This document shows positions 9,427 to 20,630 of a stretch of DNA of 25,953 nucleotides, piece by piece. Both the position numbers and the translations under genes were made by a program. The stretch comes from Calcarisporiella thermophila CBS 279.70. Its lineage: Eukaryota > Calcarisporiellomycota. Location of the stretch: assembly GCF_041956535.1 (NCBI RefSeq), contig NW_027192213.1, positions 190,291-216,243 of the forward strand, given 5' to 3'. How positions within the stretch are numbered: the stretch's first letter is position 1; every line of letters starts with the position of its first letter. The notes beneath the pieces are model-generated. The model saw nothing but the letters and a program-made list of their open reading frames with translations, was not told where the DNA came from and did not search any database.

Positions 9427-12238
9427 TCACAAACTCAACTTCGGAACCACCAACCGGTAGGGCTTGGTGTCTCGATGGCCCAAGTTCCGATCTTTCTCCA
9501 CACAGATGCTGACGGCGACTGACCCATCGTTGAGCGGCTCAACAGTCGCATAGTTGCGCCGATTCACAAGCTTTTGTAGCTGCTGGGGCTGGTCGTTCAC
9601 ATCGGTCGTAAATAGCTCGATCATCTCCTCAACCACGTTGGGATTGAGCTGATACTGACGCGATTGAACGTGGAGCACCTGGATCAATCCATTAGGGGGA
9701 GGGCTTCAGGATCAAAAAGAAGCCGACAAACGCGGCAGATTAGTACCAGAGCCATTAAAACAACTCCTAGTAAAATGCCCACAAAAAATAATAACTTACA
9801 CATTCACGATGCCGCTTGATACAATCTGATAGATCAAGTTGGCATCCCTTTCCTCGGGAATAGGTTGAGCGCTGCGCAACTTTCCGGCAGTGCAACAGTG
9901 GACATCGCCGGAGATGAAACTGACGCGGACTCCTCGGTCTCTGGAGAAGAGCTGAAGCTTCTCGAGGAAGCCTTTGCGCTCAGCCTGGTGAGGGCCAGCC
10001 GTCCAGTGATCTGGATGAAAATACCTAATGATATTAGGCGCCATCCAATATGGCCATCCACAATTTAGTGCTTCTCTTACCAGACAAGTCATCTAGCAAC
10101 TCTGGATCCGCATTCAACTGGTTCACAATTCCTTCGAACACCCCTGAGCGCTGGCCCGCCTTAAACACCTCCAGGTTTTTCAAAGGCGCAACCTTTTCCA
10201 TGATCGACTCGGCAAAAGAGAGCGGAGGATAGATAATCGGCACTCCCAGACAGATAAACACGTGGCGAGTGCCTCGTGGTAGCTCATTATAGAGCTTATA
10301 GAAGGTTGCATCGTAGGTAGCAGGAGAGCAAATTTGAGACTTTGTTCGCTCGCCGCGCGCATCCAGTGCAAGGAGAGCGACCTCGGGTCCGAGAGTGGTT
10401 AAAATACTATGTCCGCGACCTGCGCTGTAGAATCCGTGACGGGGCGCCAGCGCATCGGTCGTGTGATGCTGGAATAGGAGATAAAAGCGAGTGGCAATGG
10501 TACCAATAGCTAAATGTAAAAGTCGGGAATGAGCATGAATATCTGCCAACATCAAGGGGGTCGTTGGAAAGGATTCACTCACCTTTCATAACGAGAGAGT
10601 CTTGCAGCGATTCGGGATAGGATCCATACCCATCAATAATATCCTAGAGCAGCAATGGTGAGAAAGATATCAGAAACATAGGTTTTCAGGGGAGGGAGCA
10701 TAACTACTCACGTGGTCATCCCACATATTCACCGTCGGCACCTGTGCCAGCGCAGTCGCATACAATCCAGTAGAAAAGCATTTGCAATACTGGTTGAAGT
10801 AATAATCCTCTAAAGCCTTGCGCAATCTGTCTGAAACAGGGACGACTTTTTGCGCGTTCACGTCATGAACGCTCAGCCATTCCTCGCGCAGCACTGGCTC
10901 TTCGAGAATGCTATCACAGTAAAGTTGGTCGCCTCCACCGACCATGACATGGAAAGGCGACCGTGCATGCTTAGCAAAGAAGTCGTTCCACTGCATGAGA
11001 CAGGATAATACGGGTTAGTATTATTGAGAAAAAGAAAAAGAAAACAAAAACATGTATAGTACCAGAGGGTCAGCACCGCCCATACTCTCCGCTACCTCAG
11101 GCTTCACGTCAGAACTAAATCCATTGCAGCTATAGAATAGCCACCTAAAGTTCTGACCTCTGGCGGGCAAAAAGAACGCGTTCTTGGGCCCATTGTTAAT
11201 CGAGTAGCTCACACGACGCTCAATGTCAAGCAGGGGCAGCTCAAGGGCAAAGCGCCAAAAAGTCGCACCACTATACGTGTCAATGGCTTGAGCTTGCGTT
11301 TGGAACACTTGACGACCATTATCCTCGGATACGGTAAGATAGGGGGGTGCATTGGCCGGAAACCTGGAGACCAACAAAACCGAACCGACCCAGGTATTCC
11401 CTTGGCGTGTATTCTCATATCGGAGCAGAGGCCCACAAAGGACCCCTTGCGGGGGTGGATGGGAAACAGGTGGATTATAGGTTTGCGGCTGGTGTTGAGT
11501 CTGCGGGAATTGGGGCATTGGTTGATGTTGGGTGGGAGGGTGCTGCAAGCCAACCGGTGGCTGATGTGTGGCGGCAGAGGGGGGAGTGAATGGGGGGGGA
11601 GGCCGCATTCCGTAATCACTAGGCATGGTGTACGCTGGTCCAAGGGGATTCTGTCCTGGAACAGGTGCAGGGGCAAGCGACGTTGCAGGGCCAAGCGGAG
11701 ACGGCGCCGAAGGATAGCCTTGAGGAGGGCCGTATTGAGAGCTGCAGGTGTTAGTGGGATAGGCCTGTTGATATGACCCGGTAGAAGGTGGGTTGGGTTG
11801 CCGGTATCCCTCCGGATTACCATAGTGGGATGGATGCTGGGGATTCCGGGGGGGATAATCAGACCTCTGATACTCGGACCTCTGATACTCGGCCGAACTT
11901 CGCTTCTCATCTTTGTGCTTGTCCTTGTCACCGCGCTCGCATTTGCCTTTATCATCTTTTTTCTTTTCCTTTTCCTTGTCCTTATCTTTGTAGGACTTTT
12001 CGTGCTTGTCGTGCTTGTCGTGCTTGTCGTGCTTGTCGTGCTTGTCGTGCTTATCATACTTCTCGTACTTCTCATGTTTATCATACTTATCATGCTTTTC
12101 GTGCTTTTCATGTTTATCATGCTTATCCTTATCACGCTTCTCTCCCTTGTCCTTTTTTCCTTTCTTTCCGTACTCTTCGTCACTTGACGTGTCGTTCTCA
12201 CGCTCTCGGTACTTGTAAAATGATTCATGCGAAGCCAT
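9427..12238 (-). CDS. PhoD-like phosphatase with a long disordered N-terminus (spliced, 6 exons)
   Basis: Exons 12238-11063, 10990-10712, 10643-10583, 10509-10081, 10010-9800 and 9703-9427 join in frame to give 810 residues. Residues 1-110 are extremely charged (Lys, Asp, Glu, His) with a DKH triad repeat at 38-79. Residues ~110-265 are rich in Pro, Gln, Tyr and Ser. The conserved region starts near GVLCGPLLRYENT. It holds the metal-site motifs of the PhoD metallophosphatase family: GGGDQLYCD (D413, Y416, D418), MWDDHD at 481-486 and SGDVH at 682-686, plus DHWTAGPHQAER. The family hydrolyses phosphate esters. This fungal branch (PhoD_2-like) usually lacks a signal peptide, and none is seen here, so a cytosolic or membrane-peripheral location is likely. 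The substrate is unknown. Introns are 68-96 nt. Confidence 0.92.
12002..12127 (-). repeat. 9-bp coding minisatellite (Asp/Glu-Lys-His/Tyr triads)
   Basis: Fourteen consecutive 9-bp units encode D/E-K-H/Y triads at residues 38-79 of the PhoD-like protein. Five plus-strand units GTGCTTGTC (12002-12046) are identical, and a sixth differs by one silent base. The outer units are diverged, mostly at third positions and at D/E or H/Y changes. The array sits inside exon 1 and any whole-unit gain or loss keeps the frame. Confidence 0.95.
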
Positions 12239-12566
12239 GGTTACGGATTAGCTCTAACCCCAGACGAAAAACGAAGAAGTGGAAAATAGACCGTTCCAAA
12301 CTAAAATTAGCGTAGGCTTCTTATGCTCAAGCCCACTCAGAGATCTCCGCCACTAGATCCACGCTCAATGATTTTTCGAGAAGAAAAATTGGTCAAACGT
12401 AATCCACGGCCAAAAACAAGCTCGGACTGCGGTCGATATGATTTAAAAAAGGAAGACAATATAGAGAAAAGAAAACAATCGATTTTTTAATACAGGAGTA
12501 TAGCAATGGATATAAATAGAGGTTATCTAGAGGATGGTTCGGATTGAGATTGTTCTACACTATAAC
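12239..12566. other. Intergenic region between the receptor 3' end and the PhoD-like gene 5' end
   Basis: This 328-nt AT-rich gap should hold the promoter of the PhoD-like gene and the 3' end of the receptor transcript. No gene, repeat or clear TATA element was recognised. Confidence 0.5.
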
Positions 12567-13961
12567 TTAAGACCTCCGTAGGCGTGCACTTTGAATAGAT
12601 TCAGATCTTCCACTTGAATCGATCGTATAGTCTTGCTCCATTCCAAGGTTGCCCCCCTCTTTTTGAATATAATTGGGATAATTCCCGTGATTGCCTTGCA
12701 TTTCTATCTTGTCGTAATCATACTCGATATGTTCCGATGGATGCATTGGAACCGCCTGCCCAATATTCTTTGCCATAGTGGCGGGATCACCGTACGCGGT
12801 GTCCTCATAGGGATACCCATACTGTTCCGACGGAGGACGGAAGAAGGCGGGTTCACGCGCGTGCATGTAAGCTTCTATGGGCTCATGAGGATCCATATCT
12901 TTGTGTTTTTCTGCCATATGGCGTGGATAATTACTTTCATCGTTCGTGCTAATGTCATAGGGTGAATTAGACCCCTGAAGTGCACGACGCACCACTGGAT
13001 GAAATAAGAAGACGAAGAGGTTAAGGACGCCCGTGAGGCCGCTGAGAATATTTGCAGCCCGGAGAGTAGATTTAAAATAGGAGCCAGAACTGATCCCAGC
13101 AATATACAGCCATACTGTCACTATCTGAGCTGGCTAGAGATATCAAAGAGGCGTAAGCGATCCCGAGCCGATATAATACTATAGCGACGGAAAATGGGCT
13201 TGGCCAACCCTCGACTTACCCGAGTAATAATGATCACCACGGGGAATAGAGCATTGAATAGGACGGGCATAATGACACGCAGCTCCGCGCTCCCTGGTTT
13301 ATGCATGCTCATTTCTCGCCTCACTCGAGTTGCCACCGCGATAATGACTCCGAGGCTGTACACGATGCTTAGCGCTATCCAAAGGTCCTGTCCAAGCAAC
13401 TCAAAGAGAAGGCGTTGGAGGAAAGTCCAACTGTCTTTGAAATAGTGCTGTATAGTTGATGTATATTCAGTAAGAAAAATGGATTCAGGCCAGCCAATAT
13501 ATGTAATTAGGACCTACTCTTTTTTCTTCCCAGCTTATGGAGCCCATAGCAAGTGCTGGAATAGTAATTATGATTGCGGAGAAAGTCGACAGGGGGAAAT
13601 ACGAATGCTGCATCCATTTTGCATCCGTTTTCAGCAAAAATGTAAAATGCAAATCAAGGGCAATGCACACCGTCAAGAATGCATGCCACAATGGGAACGA
13701 GAATTTCGACCAGAAAAAGATACGGACGAGCCACGGATAATTTACCAAATGACGGCCAAATGTCGAGTGTAAAGAGCGGAGGATGAAGAAGACAGCCCGG
13801 AGCAATTCAGCAAGTCCTATCCAGAGGGAGAGGTAGACGGAGGGTGTTTTCGCCGTTTCGGGTTTGCGATTGCACAAGTAGAGAACCAGTATAATCATGG
13901 TCAGGGCACATAGAATGGAGAGGCCATTGACGATGGCATCCGGGACAGTAAGTTGCGCCAT
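12567..13961 (-). CDS. Seven-helix G-protein-coupled receptor, cAMP-receptor-like class (spliced)
   Basis: Three exons are modelled: 13961-13518, 13447-13220 and 13124-12567, giving 409 residues. An in-frame alternative acceptor would start exon 3 at 13133 and add PAQ. The start is the first in-frame ATG, immediately before MAQLTVPDA. Seven hydrophobic segments can be traced: ILCALTMIILVLYLC, SLWIGLAELLRAVFFIL, a long third helix near LWHAFLTVCIALDLHF, FSAIIITIPALAMG, DLWIALSIVYSLGVIIAV, VLFNALFPVVIIIT with VTVWLYIAGIS, and ILSGLTGVLNLFVFLFHPVVRRAL. The FLFHPVVRRAL end of helix 7 resembles cAR-like fungal receptors. A hydrophilic C-terminal tail of roughly 130 residues is rich in His, Tyr, Pro, Glu and Ser and would face the cytoplasm. 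Such receptors sense nutrients or external signals through heterotrimeric G proteins. The ligand is unknown and subclass assignment is tentative. Confidence 0.8.
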
Positions 13962-14324
13962 TGCGCATAGCAATGTTGGGATGGAACGGAAGGGGAAGAG
14001 AGAGCGGAGGCTACTTTTTGGTGCAAGTTATTCATAGCCTCTGCTAAAGCCCCTTACTATCTGCGGCCTCTATCCGCGCAATGGCAACGATTGGCCCAAA
14101 GAAGAGTAAGCAATAAAAATAGAGTTTTTCTTAGAATTAGGACAGTTATTAGATCCTTTAATCAATCCAAGCTCTAGGCAACAGCGGAAAATATATTTTT
14201 GATCCCTCTCAGTACCTAAGAGGACTAGCATGAAAATTGAAATCCCGTGAAATGGATATAAGAGAATGCGACAAGTTGTCATGCATGGATGGGATGGGTT
14301 GAGAAACAGATAGGGGTGTGCCCC
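13962..14324. other. Intergenic region between the receptor and regulator copy A
   Basis: About 360 nt between two genes on the same strand. It should contain the receptor promoter and the 3' end of copy A. Short frames here match no family. Nothing else was recognised. Confidence 0.5.
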
Positions 14325-16227
14325 TTAATTCCTTCTGATGGCAAGGGGCCTTGGCTTGGCTGTCGAGAGGGCCTCTAATTCCTCTCTCGTATACAGAATC
14401 GGCTTCATCTCCTCGAACGTCTCCACTGCCTCCTTCAAAATCCACTGCTCCATTAAACCCCTATTTGGGATTGAGCGCAGCAGGTGAATAATTCTGGCTA
14501 GCTCCTGGAAACATCGGCGCTTCATTGCCCTGTCTGGGTGGATGCTAGCTATGAATTTGAGCTTCTCACAATTGGTTATGTTGTATAAAAATGGAGAAGG
14601 CGCGAATCCCTGAGGGTTGATGGCTGTCTGCAGAAGCGCAGTCAAATTGAACACTCCCTACCATTGGCAATTCAATACGAATCAATCTCGGCCGTAGATC
14701 TGGAATGCTCATGTGAATATTTCACCCGTGCAAGCCCTACCTTGATGTACTCATCAAGCGCTTTAGCTTGCAGTTGCTGCATCGCCTCAGTCTCCAACCG
14801 TCCTGGGGGCACATCCAATTTGAGAAATTGCAACCAAACGTTGCACCAGATCATCCAGAAGATGCTTTTCATATCGGTAATGGATATTCGATAGCGTTGG
14901 AAGCTGGCGCTGGTTGCTTGCATGAAGCTGAATGGCTCCCTCTGCAGAAATGCGGTGGTGTTGATAAGGTGGTGGACAATATTTATGTCGGGGAGGGACC
15001 AGTCTATGTTGGTGATGCGGGCACCACTCAAGGCCAGTATAATATCTAGCGTAAAATTGAGCTTGGAGAACAAACATGTCAGGGGGATCTATCCAGAATC
15101 GCATGTCTTGGATCAGAGGCTACGCACCAGGGAAAGATTATGTGTCTGACTCCTTTCTGCTATGACCGTTCTCCGAGCCAGCTCCGGTTGAATCAACGGC
15201 GGCTGGCAAGAGTTGAAAATGTTCATGAGCTCAAATTTACACAACAAACACCTGAGGGAGAGGCATGGGAGAATTAGTCAATCAGATCCAAAAAGGAGCA
15301 AAAGGAATGCCGTAACCACCAGACTCTCTTCCGAAACACTACTTGCACATCGTCAGTCGGCTGCTCCAGACCATCTTTGTCCATGCCCAGCGCCAGTGCC
15401 ATCAGGACGGATTGTTGAAGGTAGGCCTGCCCTTCCTCAATTCGCGACAAGATTCGCACACAAGAGTGCATGCTCAAGAATGCCAGTACACTCTGGGGCG
15501 ATGGCTTATCAAAGGCATCTTCTAGGCTTAAGCGCGCATTTTCCAGCAATTCACCTACTACGCCGCGTACTTGTTTCAAGATAGGGGTGGCCTTGCGGGT
15601 AAAGATCAAGTGCATGGCTGCAAAAGCAAAGGCCACGTGGAGAAGCGGAGGCTCAATTTCATCGTTGTAGTAGCTTTCAAGGAATCCCGCTGGATCCGGG
15701 TGCCGAAGGGTGATGCAGCACTCGCTGGAGTAGATGTGGAAGAGGTAATCTAGGAGTTTTCTACTGAGAGCGGCGGGTTTGGTGGGGAGCTCCAAAATCT
15801 TGTCCCGCAGAGGCCTTGGGTACGTTAGCTTCATGAGGCTGCAATTATACTGCGGTGGCTCCTGTTTCGCAAAAGCCGGCTGTTCAAGCAGAGGCTGGAA
15901 ATTGGGTGGAACTATCCCATCCAGTATCAAATGTGCGCTAAGTAGGCGGTGAAGGTCGCCCAGGGTTTTCAGCCTCAGCTGGAACCGCACATCATGGCCT
16001 CTGAAGTAGAGACTGGAGTAGCCTAGATCGTGTGCGGCGTGCCTAACAGCATGAACCGATCTGGCCTCCCGTGAGGTTTGCGAAGGACCATGGTGGGAAT
16101 GGGGGTCATTAGATTGCCGAGATGATCTGGAAGTCAGATGCTTGAGATCATCAAGCATCTCCTCCATCTCGGACATTTGCGACAGGAAGTCGAGTAGCTT
16201 GTCCTCGTAATTGTTCCCCATGCTCAT
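14325..16227 (-). CDS. Fungal_trans-like regulator paralogue A, no zinc cluster (4 exons)
   Basis: Exons 16227-15317, 15251-15128, 15061-14741 and 14657-14325 give 562 residues. ATG 16227 follows an in-frame stop closely. Residues ~8-30 (LLDFLSQMSEMEEMLDDL) have heptad-like hydrophobic spacing, as in the dimerisation coil of Zn2Cys6 factors. RFQLRLKTLGDLHRLLSAHL follows, then HPDPAGFLESYY near residue 177. The middle homology region has PSPQSVLAFL, ALGMDKD and FRKRVWW, the last split by intron 1. Exon 3 has the family block IDWSLPD and then W..WC..W.QF. Exon 4 ends in a basic tail, KPRPLAIRR. The domain resembles the regulatory region of fungal zinc-cluster transcription factors, but no Cys-rich DNA-binding motif is present in the gene or just upstream. 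A nuclear regulatory role is therefore inferred. Exon limits were fixed by aligning the four paralogues. Confidence 0.8.
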
Positions 16228-18667
16228 TTCGCCGGTGGGATTGGATGCATTTCCTTGGATAGAGAGCTAGACCCGAAGGGAAATTAAGTGGGTAATTATT
16301 TTTGAATTTGCATTAATTAATCGATTTAAGGTTCCCGAGGAACTGCCTTTTTTGTAAATTTTTCAATTTTGGACCCGCGTTCTAAAACTATTCGTTCTTG
16401 AAGCTTGTGTTCGTGCGCTACGCTACAATAGCGTCTGTGCAGAAGGCTATTTGATGTGAAAATTTCCCCTCTTGTCGTACAGCCATCCTCTCTCAATGTC
16501 CGGGATTTCTCTCTTGCCTTCTCTCTCCATTGGACTATCAAGAGGACAGACGCCTATCACAGCGGCTCATGACAGGACGATGCTGGTGCGGAGCATGCGG
16601 TAACTTGCCCATGATTTGGGCCGAGCCTCGTCTCAAGTCTGCGCCGACGGTTACATTGGAACCATTGGCCATCGCCTCCACTTCTAGGCCTATTGCAGTA
16701 GTAAATCAGCCAAGCAAGCAATATGGGCCTGGTGCATTGTTAATACGTCCTACTTGTTAATTGCTGCTGGTCCAAAAGCTTGCTTCGCTTCCAGCGCTCT
16801 GCCCCTGTAAGCACAGAGCTTAAAGGGGAATACAGCAGGGTTCTCGGGCTTCGCGGCTCGCTTGAGAAAGGGTTAATGGATTCCCGGCTCATAGAGCTAA
16901 TGGACACATGTGATAAATTGGAGCAAGGCATGTGCTCGGCAAAGGCTAGCACAAGCTTGCCGTGAACCCAAGCGATTCCTTGGGAAGCTGGGCAGGCAAT
17001 TAACTGGTGCAGGTATGCGGGTTACAAGGGATGCTCTTGTGTGTGCTTTTTCGCTAGAAAAAATTTTCTGCGGAAACTCGTTTCTTAAATTGGCTAGCTG
17101 ATGCACAGGTTGAGAATAATAAGGCAACGAGGCAATTGTGCCTCCATCTGTGTGATCCTTAGATAATGGTACGGGAGAGAGGTGGCTAGGCTCTAGCCAT
17201 TCCCTTTCTCGAAGATCAGTGTTAGTTCGCCTCCAAGGAAAAAAAAAATGCGAAGGACTAGACGAGCTAAGTAAGAGATCCTCTCGTGCCTCTTCTCTCT
17301 TCTCCCTCCCCACTCACGAAGTCGTGCCTCTTTCCTAGTGCCCTTGAAACCCCAACCATCCCCACCGAGGTGTCTTAATGGAATCCTGCCCGCTACGAGG
17401 GTTGCATTTTACAGGTTCCTTGGGGTCTTCCGCCATCGGTTATCTACATCTAATCATTGTCTCCTCCTGACCCCGTGAAAACTATCCCAAAGAACTCTAT
17501 TCAGAGCGGCTGAGCTGCCGGGCCGAAATTTGTCTATGCGTAGGTGTGCAAATATAATGAGAGCAGTGTTGCGGGCTCAGTGGGATGCTGAGACAGCAAG
17601 TGTGAAACAGTGGCGAACGAGTTAAGTGAGTGTAAGTCATATGTGTGTCCTCAATAAATGTAAATTTTTCTCTAAGAATCATCTCTCCAAGGACTTTCGT
17701 CTGTGGTCGCCCCAAAAATACCAAGGAAGGCATAGGCAGTGCTTATCAAAATTTGCTTTTCTCAGCCAGTTCTGTGACATTAGTCTTTCTGGCATCCAAG
17801 TGTAACCATTGCGGAAAAGACAACCCTTCTTTCCCGGTATGGACTTCACGCAGCTATATCCGGCTCGAATATTCCTCTCCTCTAACTCTGAGTAGTTCCA
17901 CCTTCACCCAGCCCTCCTTTTTTTCGTCAAATTGTATTCAATGCCAACCAATATTTCAAGTAGTGAGAGGCCAAATTTCACGCACTTGTTATCTCTAGGT
18001 AATCGCGGCATCAAAATAGAGATGCTGATGACCATACATGGTTGCGAGAGAGTCAAATAACAAATTTTACAGCGATATGTCCTGGAAGCCTGGAAAAACT
18101 CAAGTACTTGTGGCACATATATTGATAAGAAAAGTGGAAAAATACACGATTTTTTAAGATGTTTCGAGACTAGCTGATTATGAGAGATATTTAGGAGATA
18201 CTGAAGTGAAATACAAAGAGAAAATAAATACTAGGAGTCTATGCAAACTCGTGCAGCTTGTTCCTATTCCCAGATAGTGCTGAACCATCTGCGTCTGATC
18301 ACACAGATCAGCCCCCAGGTTGACTCAAATACAGGCTGAAAGCGATGGGAAGAGCCAAACACTGGTGGTCCGCAGGATCTCGTAGGAGGCTGGGCGGAGG
18401 AAGGGGAGGAGAAAAGTTTCTTTATTCAGCGCCCCGAGAGTTCATGCCAGAGGCCACAATACAAAGCCAAACGGATTATCAGGGTAATGGGAAGCGGGGC
18501 GTACCAGACCAATCTTTACGGCACATCGCCCGCTCTATGCCACGAGGCGTCTAGAAAGGCTGCTTTGAAGGGGTACACAAATATTCTAGAGGTACGTGTA
18601 CAAGAGGATATATACAAAGGTTAGGTGCGGAAAAGTTCCGGTGCAAACGAGGTGGGATGCGGGGTGG
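16228..18667. other. Large gene-free interval inside the regulator array (A-B)
   Basis: About 2.4 kb with no supportable gene, although neighbouring array intervals are 0.7-0.9 kb. Several open frames occur: plus 16530-16760, 16780-16965 and 17645-17998; minus 16326-16541 and 16897-17313. None continues across credible introns or shows a family. The frame at 16780-16965 has protein-like composition and the one at 17645-17998 contains CNHCG, but both are too short and isolated to call. Some of this DNA may be promoter, an unrecognised RNA gene or a decayed element. Confidence 0.5.
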
Positions 18668-20630
18668 TTAGAGAGGGTTTCCTTCACGTCTCACGGCAAG
18701 GGGCTTAAATTCTGATAGTCTCATGGCCTCCAACTCTTCCTTCGTAAATACCAATAACTTGTTGGCTTCTAGGGTTTCAGCGGTGTGGCATATCAGCCAG
18801 TGCTCCATGGTTCCTTTGGATTCCAGCGTGAGTAACAAGCGAAGTGTGATCATGAGCTCTCGGAAGCATTTGCGCCGCACCGAACGATTCGGATGTACGC
18901 GCACGATAAATTTGTGCATTTCAAAGACCATGTAGTAGTGAAGTACTGCGTGAGAGCACGTGCACCAGTCTTGTTTCCGGATCGCTTTTTGGAGGAGAAG
19001 TGTGGAATGCATTAAGCCCTAGTGCAACAACACGCCATCAGCTTGCCTCTTCTCAAACTTGACATGAGAGTGCTACAACGTCCCCCTAACCCAGATTTTA
19101 CCTTGACGTACTCCTCAAGCGCCTTGTGCCGCAACTGCTGCAGGATTTCGGTGTCATGTCGGTTGGATGCGATATCTGCCCTGAGAAACTGCTGCCACAT
19201 GTTGCACCACCGAAGCCAGAATCGGAAGCCGACGTGAACGCGGCTCATGCTACTTCTATTGTTGCTTTGCATGGAGATGAGTTGATCGCGCTGAAGAAAT
19301 GCCGCGGTGCTGATGAGATGCTGGGTGATAGCGATATCAGGCAATTCAAAGTTAATATCTACGAATTTAGCGAGTTGAGTAAAAGACTGCGCCTCCATGG
19401 TGAAGTTTCGCTATGGGAACCCAGAGGGGAAGTACGGATGAAGCCCATCCAACAAAGAAAAGAGTGGAAGGTTTTGAAGAAAAAAATATTTACCAAAAAC
19501 GACTTGTACACTTCGCTGTCCCCTGAGTGAGGGGTTCCTTTTGGTGAATTCCGAAGGGTGTCAAAATCAATCAACGATGGCTTTCCTCCCACAAACACGT
19601 GGATTAATTCCATTTTACAAAGAAAGCACCTACAGAGGTAGGCTGTATTAGTAGAGGAAGGGAAGAGGCAAAAGCAAGAGAACAAGTAACATGGGTGGAA
19701 AACAAACCATATTCTTCTTTGGAATTCCCTCTGTATCGGGTCGCCTTCACTTGGATCTTCTCGGTCCATTTTCAGTGCCAATGCCATTAGGGCCGCTAGT
19801 GTGTGAAAGGCGTACGCATCATCCTCTCGCATAAGCACACGCATGCAACATTCCATATTGAGGTAGGCAAGAACAATCTGCGGGGATGGCATATCGAACA
19901 CGTCCTGCAAACTCAAACGGGCACGCTCTAGTAGTTCTCCTACGACTCTGCGCAGCTGGTTTGACACGGGAGTTTTCCTATGCATAAACAGTAAGTGGAG
20001 AGCTGAGATGGCCACCGCCGTATGAAGCAGCGCAGGCTCCATTTCCTCCCGGTAGTAACTCTCGAGAAAGGCTGCCCTGTCAGGGTGCTGCATCAGCGAA
20101 CAGCAGTCGCTGATGTAGACGTGGAAGAGATAGGTCTCAAGTCGGCGGCTCAAGATCTCGGGTTTGACAGGCGGATTGAAAATCTTGCTAGTGAAGGGGC
20201 TAGGATTGGGTATCTTCATCAGTGAACATCGAAAGTCTCCGGAATCGCCTTCCGTGTAAGTGTGCTGTTGATAAATCGAAGCGAATTCCGGCGGGGTTAC
20301 ACCTTCCATTACTAGGTGAGCACTCAGGAGGCGATGAAGATCGCTTAGAGAATTGAGCCTTAACTGAAAACGCAAGTCGTACCCAAATTGTACCAAGCAT
20401 GGGCTTATTGCTTCCCCCTGCGTTCGTTTTGCATTTCGGGCCTTAACAATTTTTGTGGACGAGGGTTTGGAGGCCGGAGGAGAATCGGTAGGAGTGACGA
20501 TGCCTTCTCGGGCGGAGGGGTCAAGGTCGGATGAAGGTGCAGGATTGAATTTAACTAATAATTCTTCAACTTCAAGTAATTGGGAAGAAATCTCATTAAC
20601 CTCATCAAGTAGGATGTGCTTGATATTCAT
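18668..20630 (-). CDS. Fungal_trans-like regulator paralogue B, no zinc cluster (4 exons)
   Basis: Exons 20630-19708, 19629-19494, 19410-19102 and 19018-18668 give 572 residues from the first in-frame ATG (20630). The frame stays open about 60 nt further upstream without another ATG. The N-terminus HILLDEVNEISSQLLEVEELL has coiled-coil spacing. The core has RFQLRLNSLSDLHRLLSAHL, HPDRAAFLESYY, PSPQIVLAYLNMECCMRVL, ALKMDRE and FQRRIW, then in exon 2 FLCKMELIHVFVGGKPSLI, which resembles the lGRPxLI segment of zinc-cluster regulators. Exon 3 keeps LPD.AITQHLISTAAFLQR. Exon 4 ends EELEAMRLSEFKPLAVRRE. The equivalent splice sites and phases match the other copies. No Cys6 cluster was found in the gene or in the 500 nt upstream. 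It is one of the more diverged copies. Confidence 0.8.

Noticed and set aside
11798-12187. Plus-strand hydrophobic frame (Leu/Val repeats) that looks like a membrane protein
   Set aside because: It is the antisense of the Asp-Lys-His repeat. The apparent membrane segment arises only from GTGCTTGTC units.
11209-12228. Long minus-strand frame rich in Ser, Thr, Arg and Ile overlapping the PhoD-like exon 1
   Set aside because: It is a shadow of the tandem 9-bp repeat in another frame. The overlapping frame continues into conserved PhoD-like exons.
13962-13973. Longer N-terminus for the receptor starting at 13973
   Set aside because: The codon there is TTG. The first in-frame ATG is at 13961, directly before the first helix.
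14787-15104. Alternative frame with MRFWIDPPDMF near exon 3 of regulator A
   Set aside because: The paralogues align only with the frame starting at 15061 after a 66-nt intron, which preserves the spacing to IDWSLPD.
16228-16640. Search for a Zn2Cys6 exon upstream of regulator A
   Set aside because: The minus-strand frames (including 16326-16541) contain isolated Cys residues only, without the Cys-x2-Cys spacing.
17645-17998. Frame with CNHCG suggesting a BED-type or other zinc finger of a transposase
   Set aside because: There is one Cys pair only, no His partners at the right spacing and no transposase catalytic sequence nearby.
18240-18400. Weak resemblance to 5S rRNA (GTCTGATC and GATGGGA-like pieces)
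   Set aside because: The conserved blocks are not in the right order or spacing and no closing stem could be formed.
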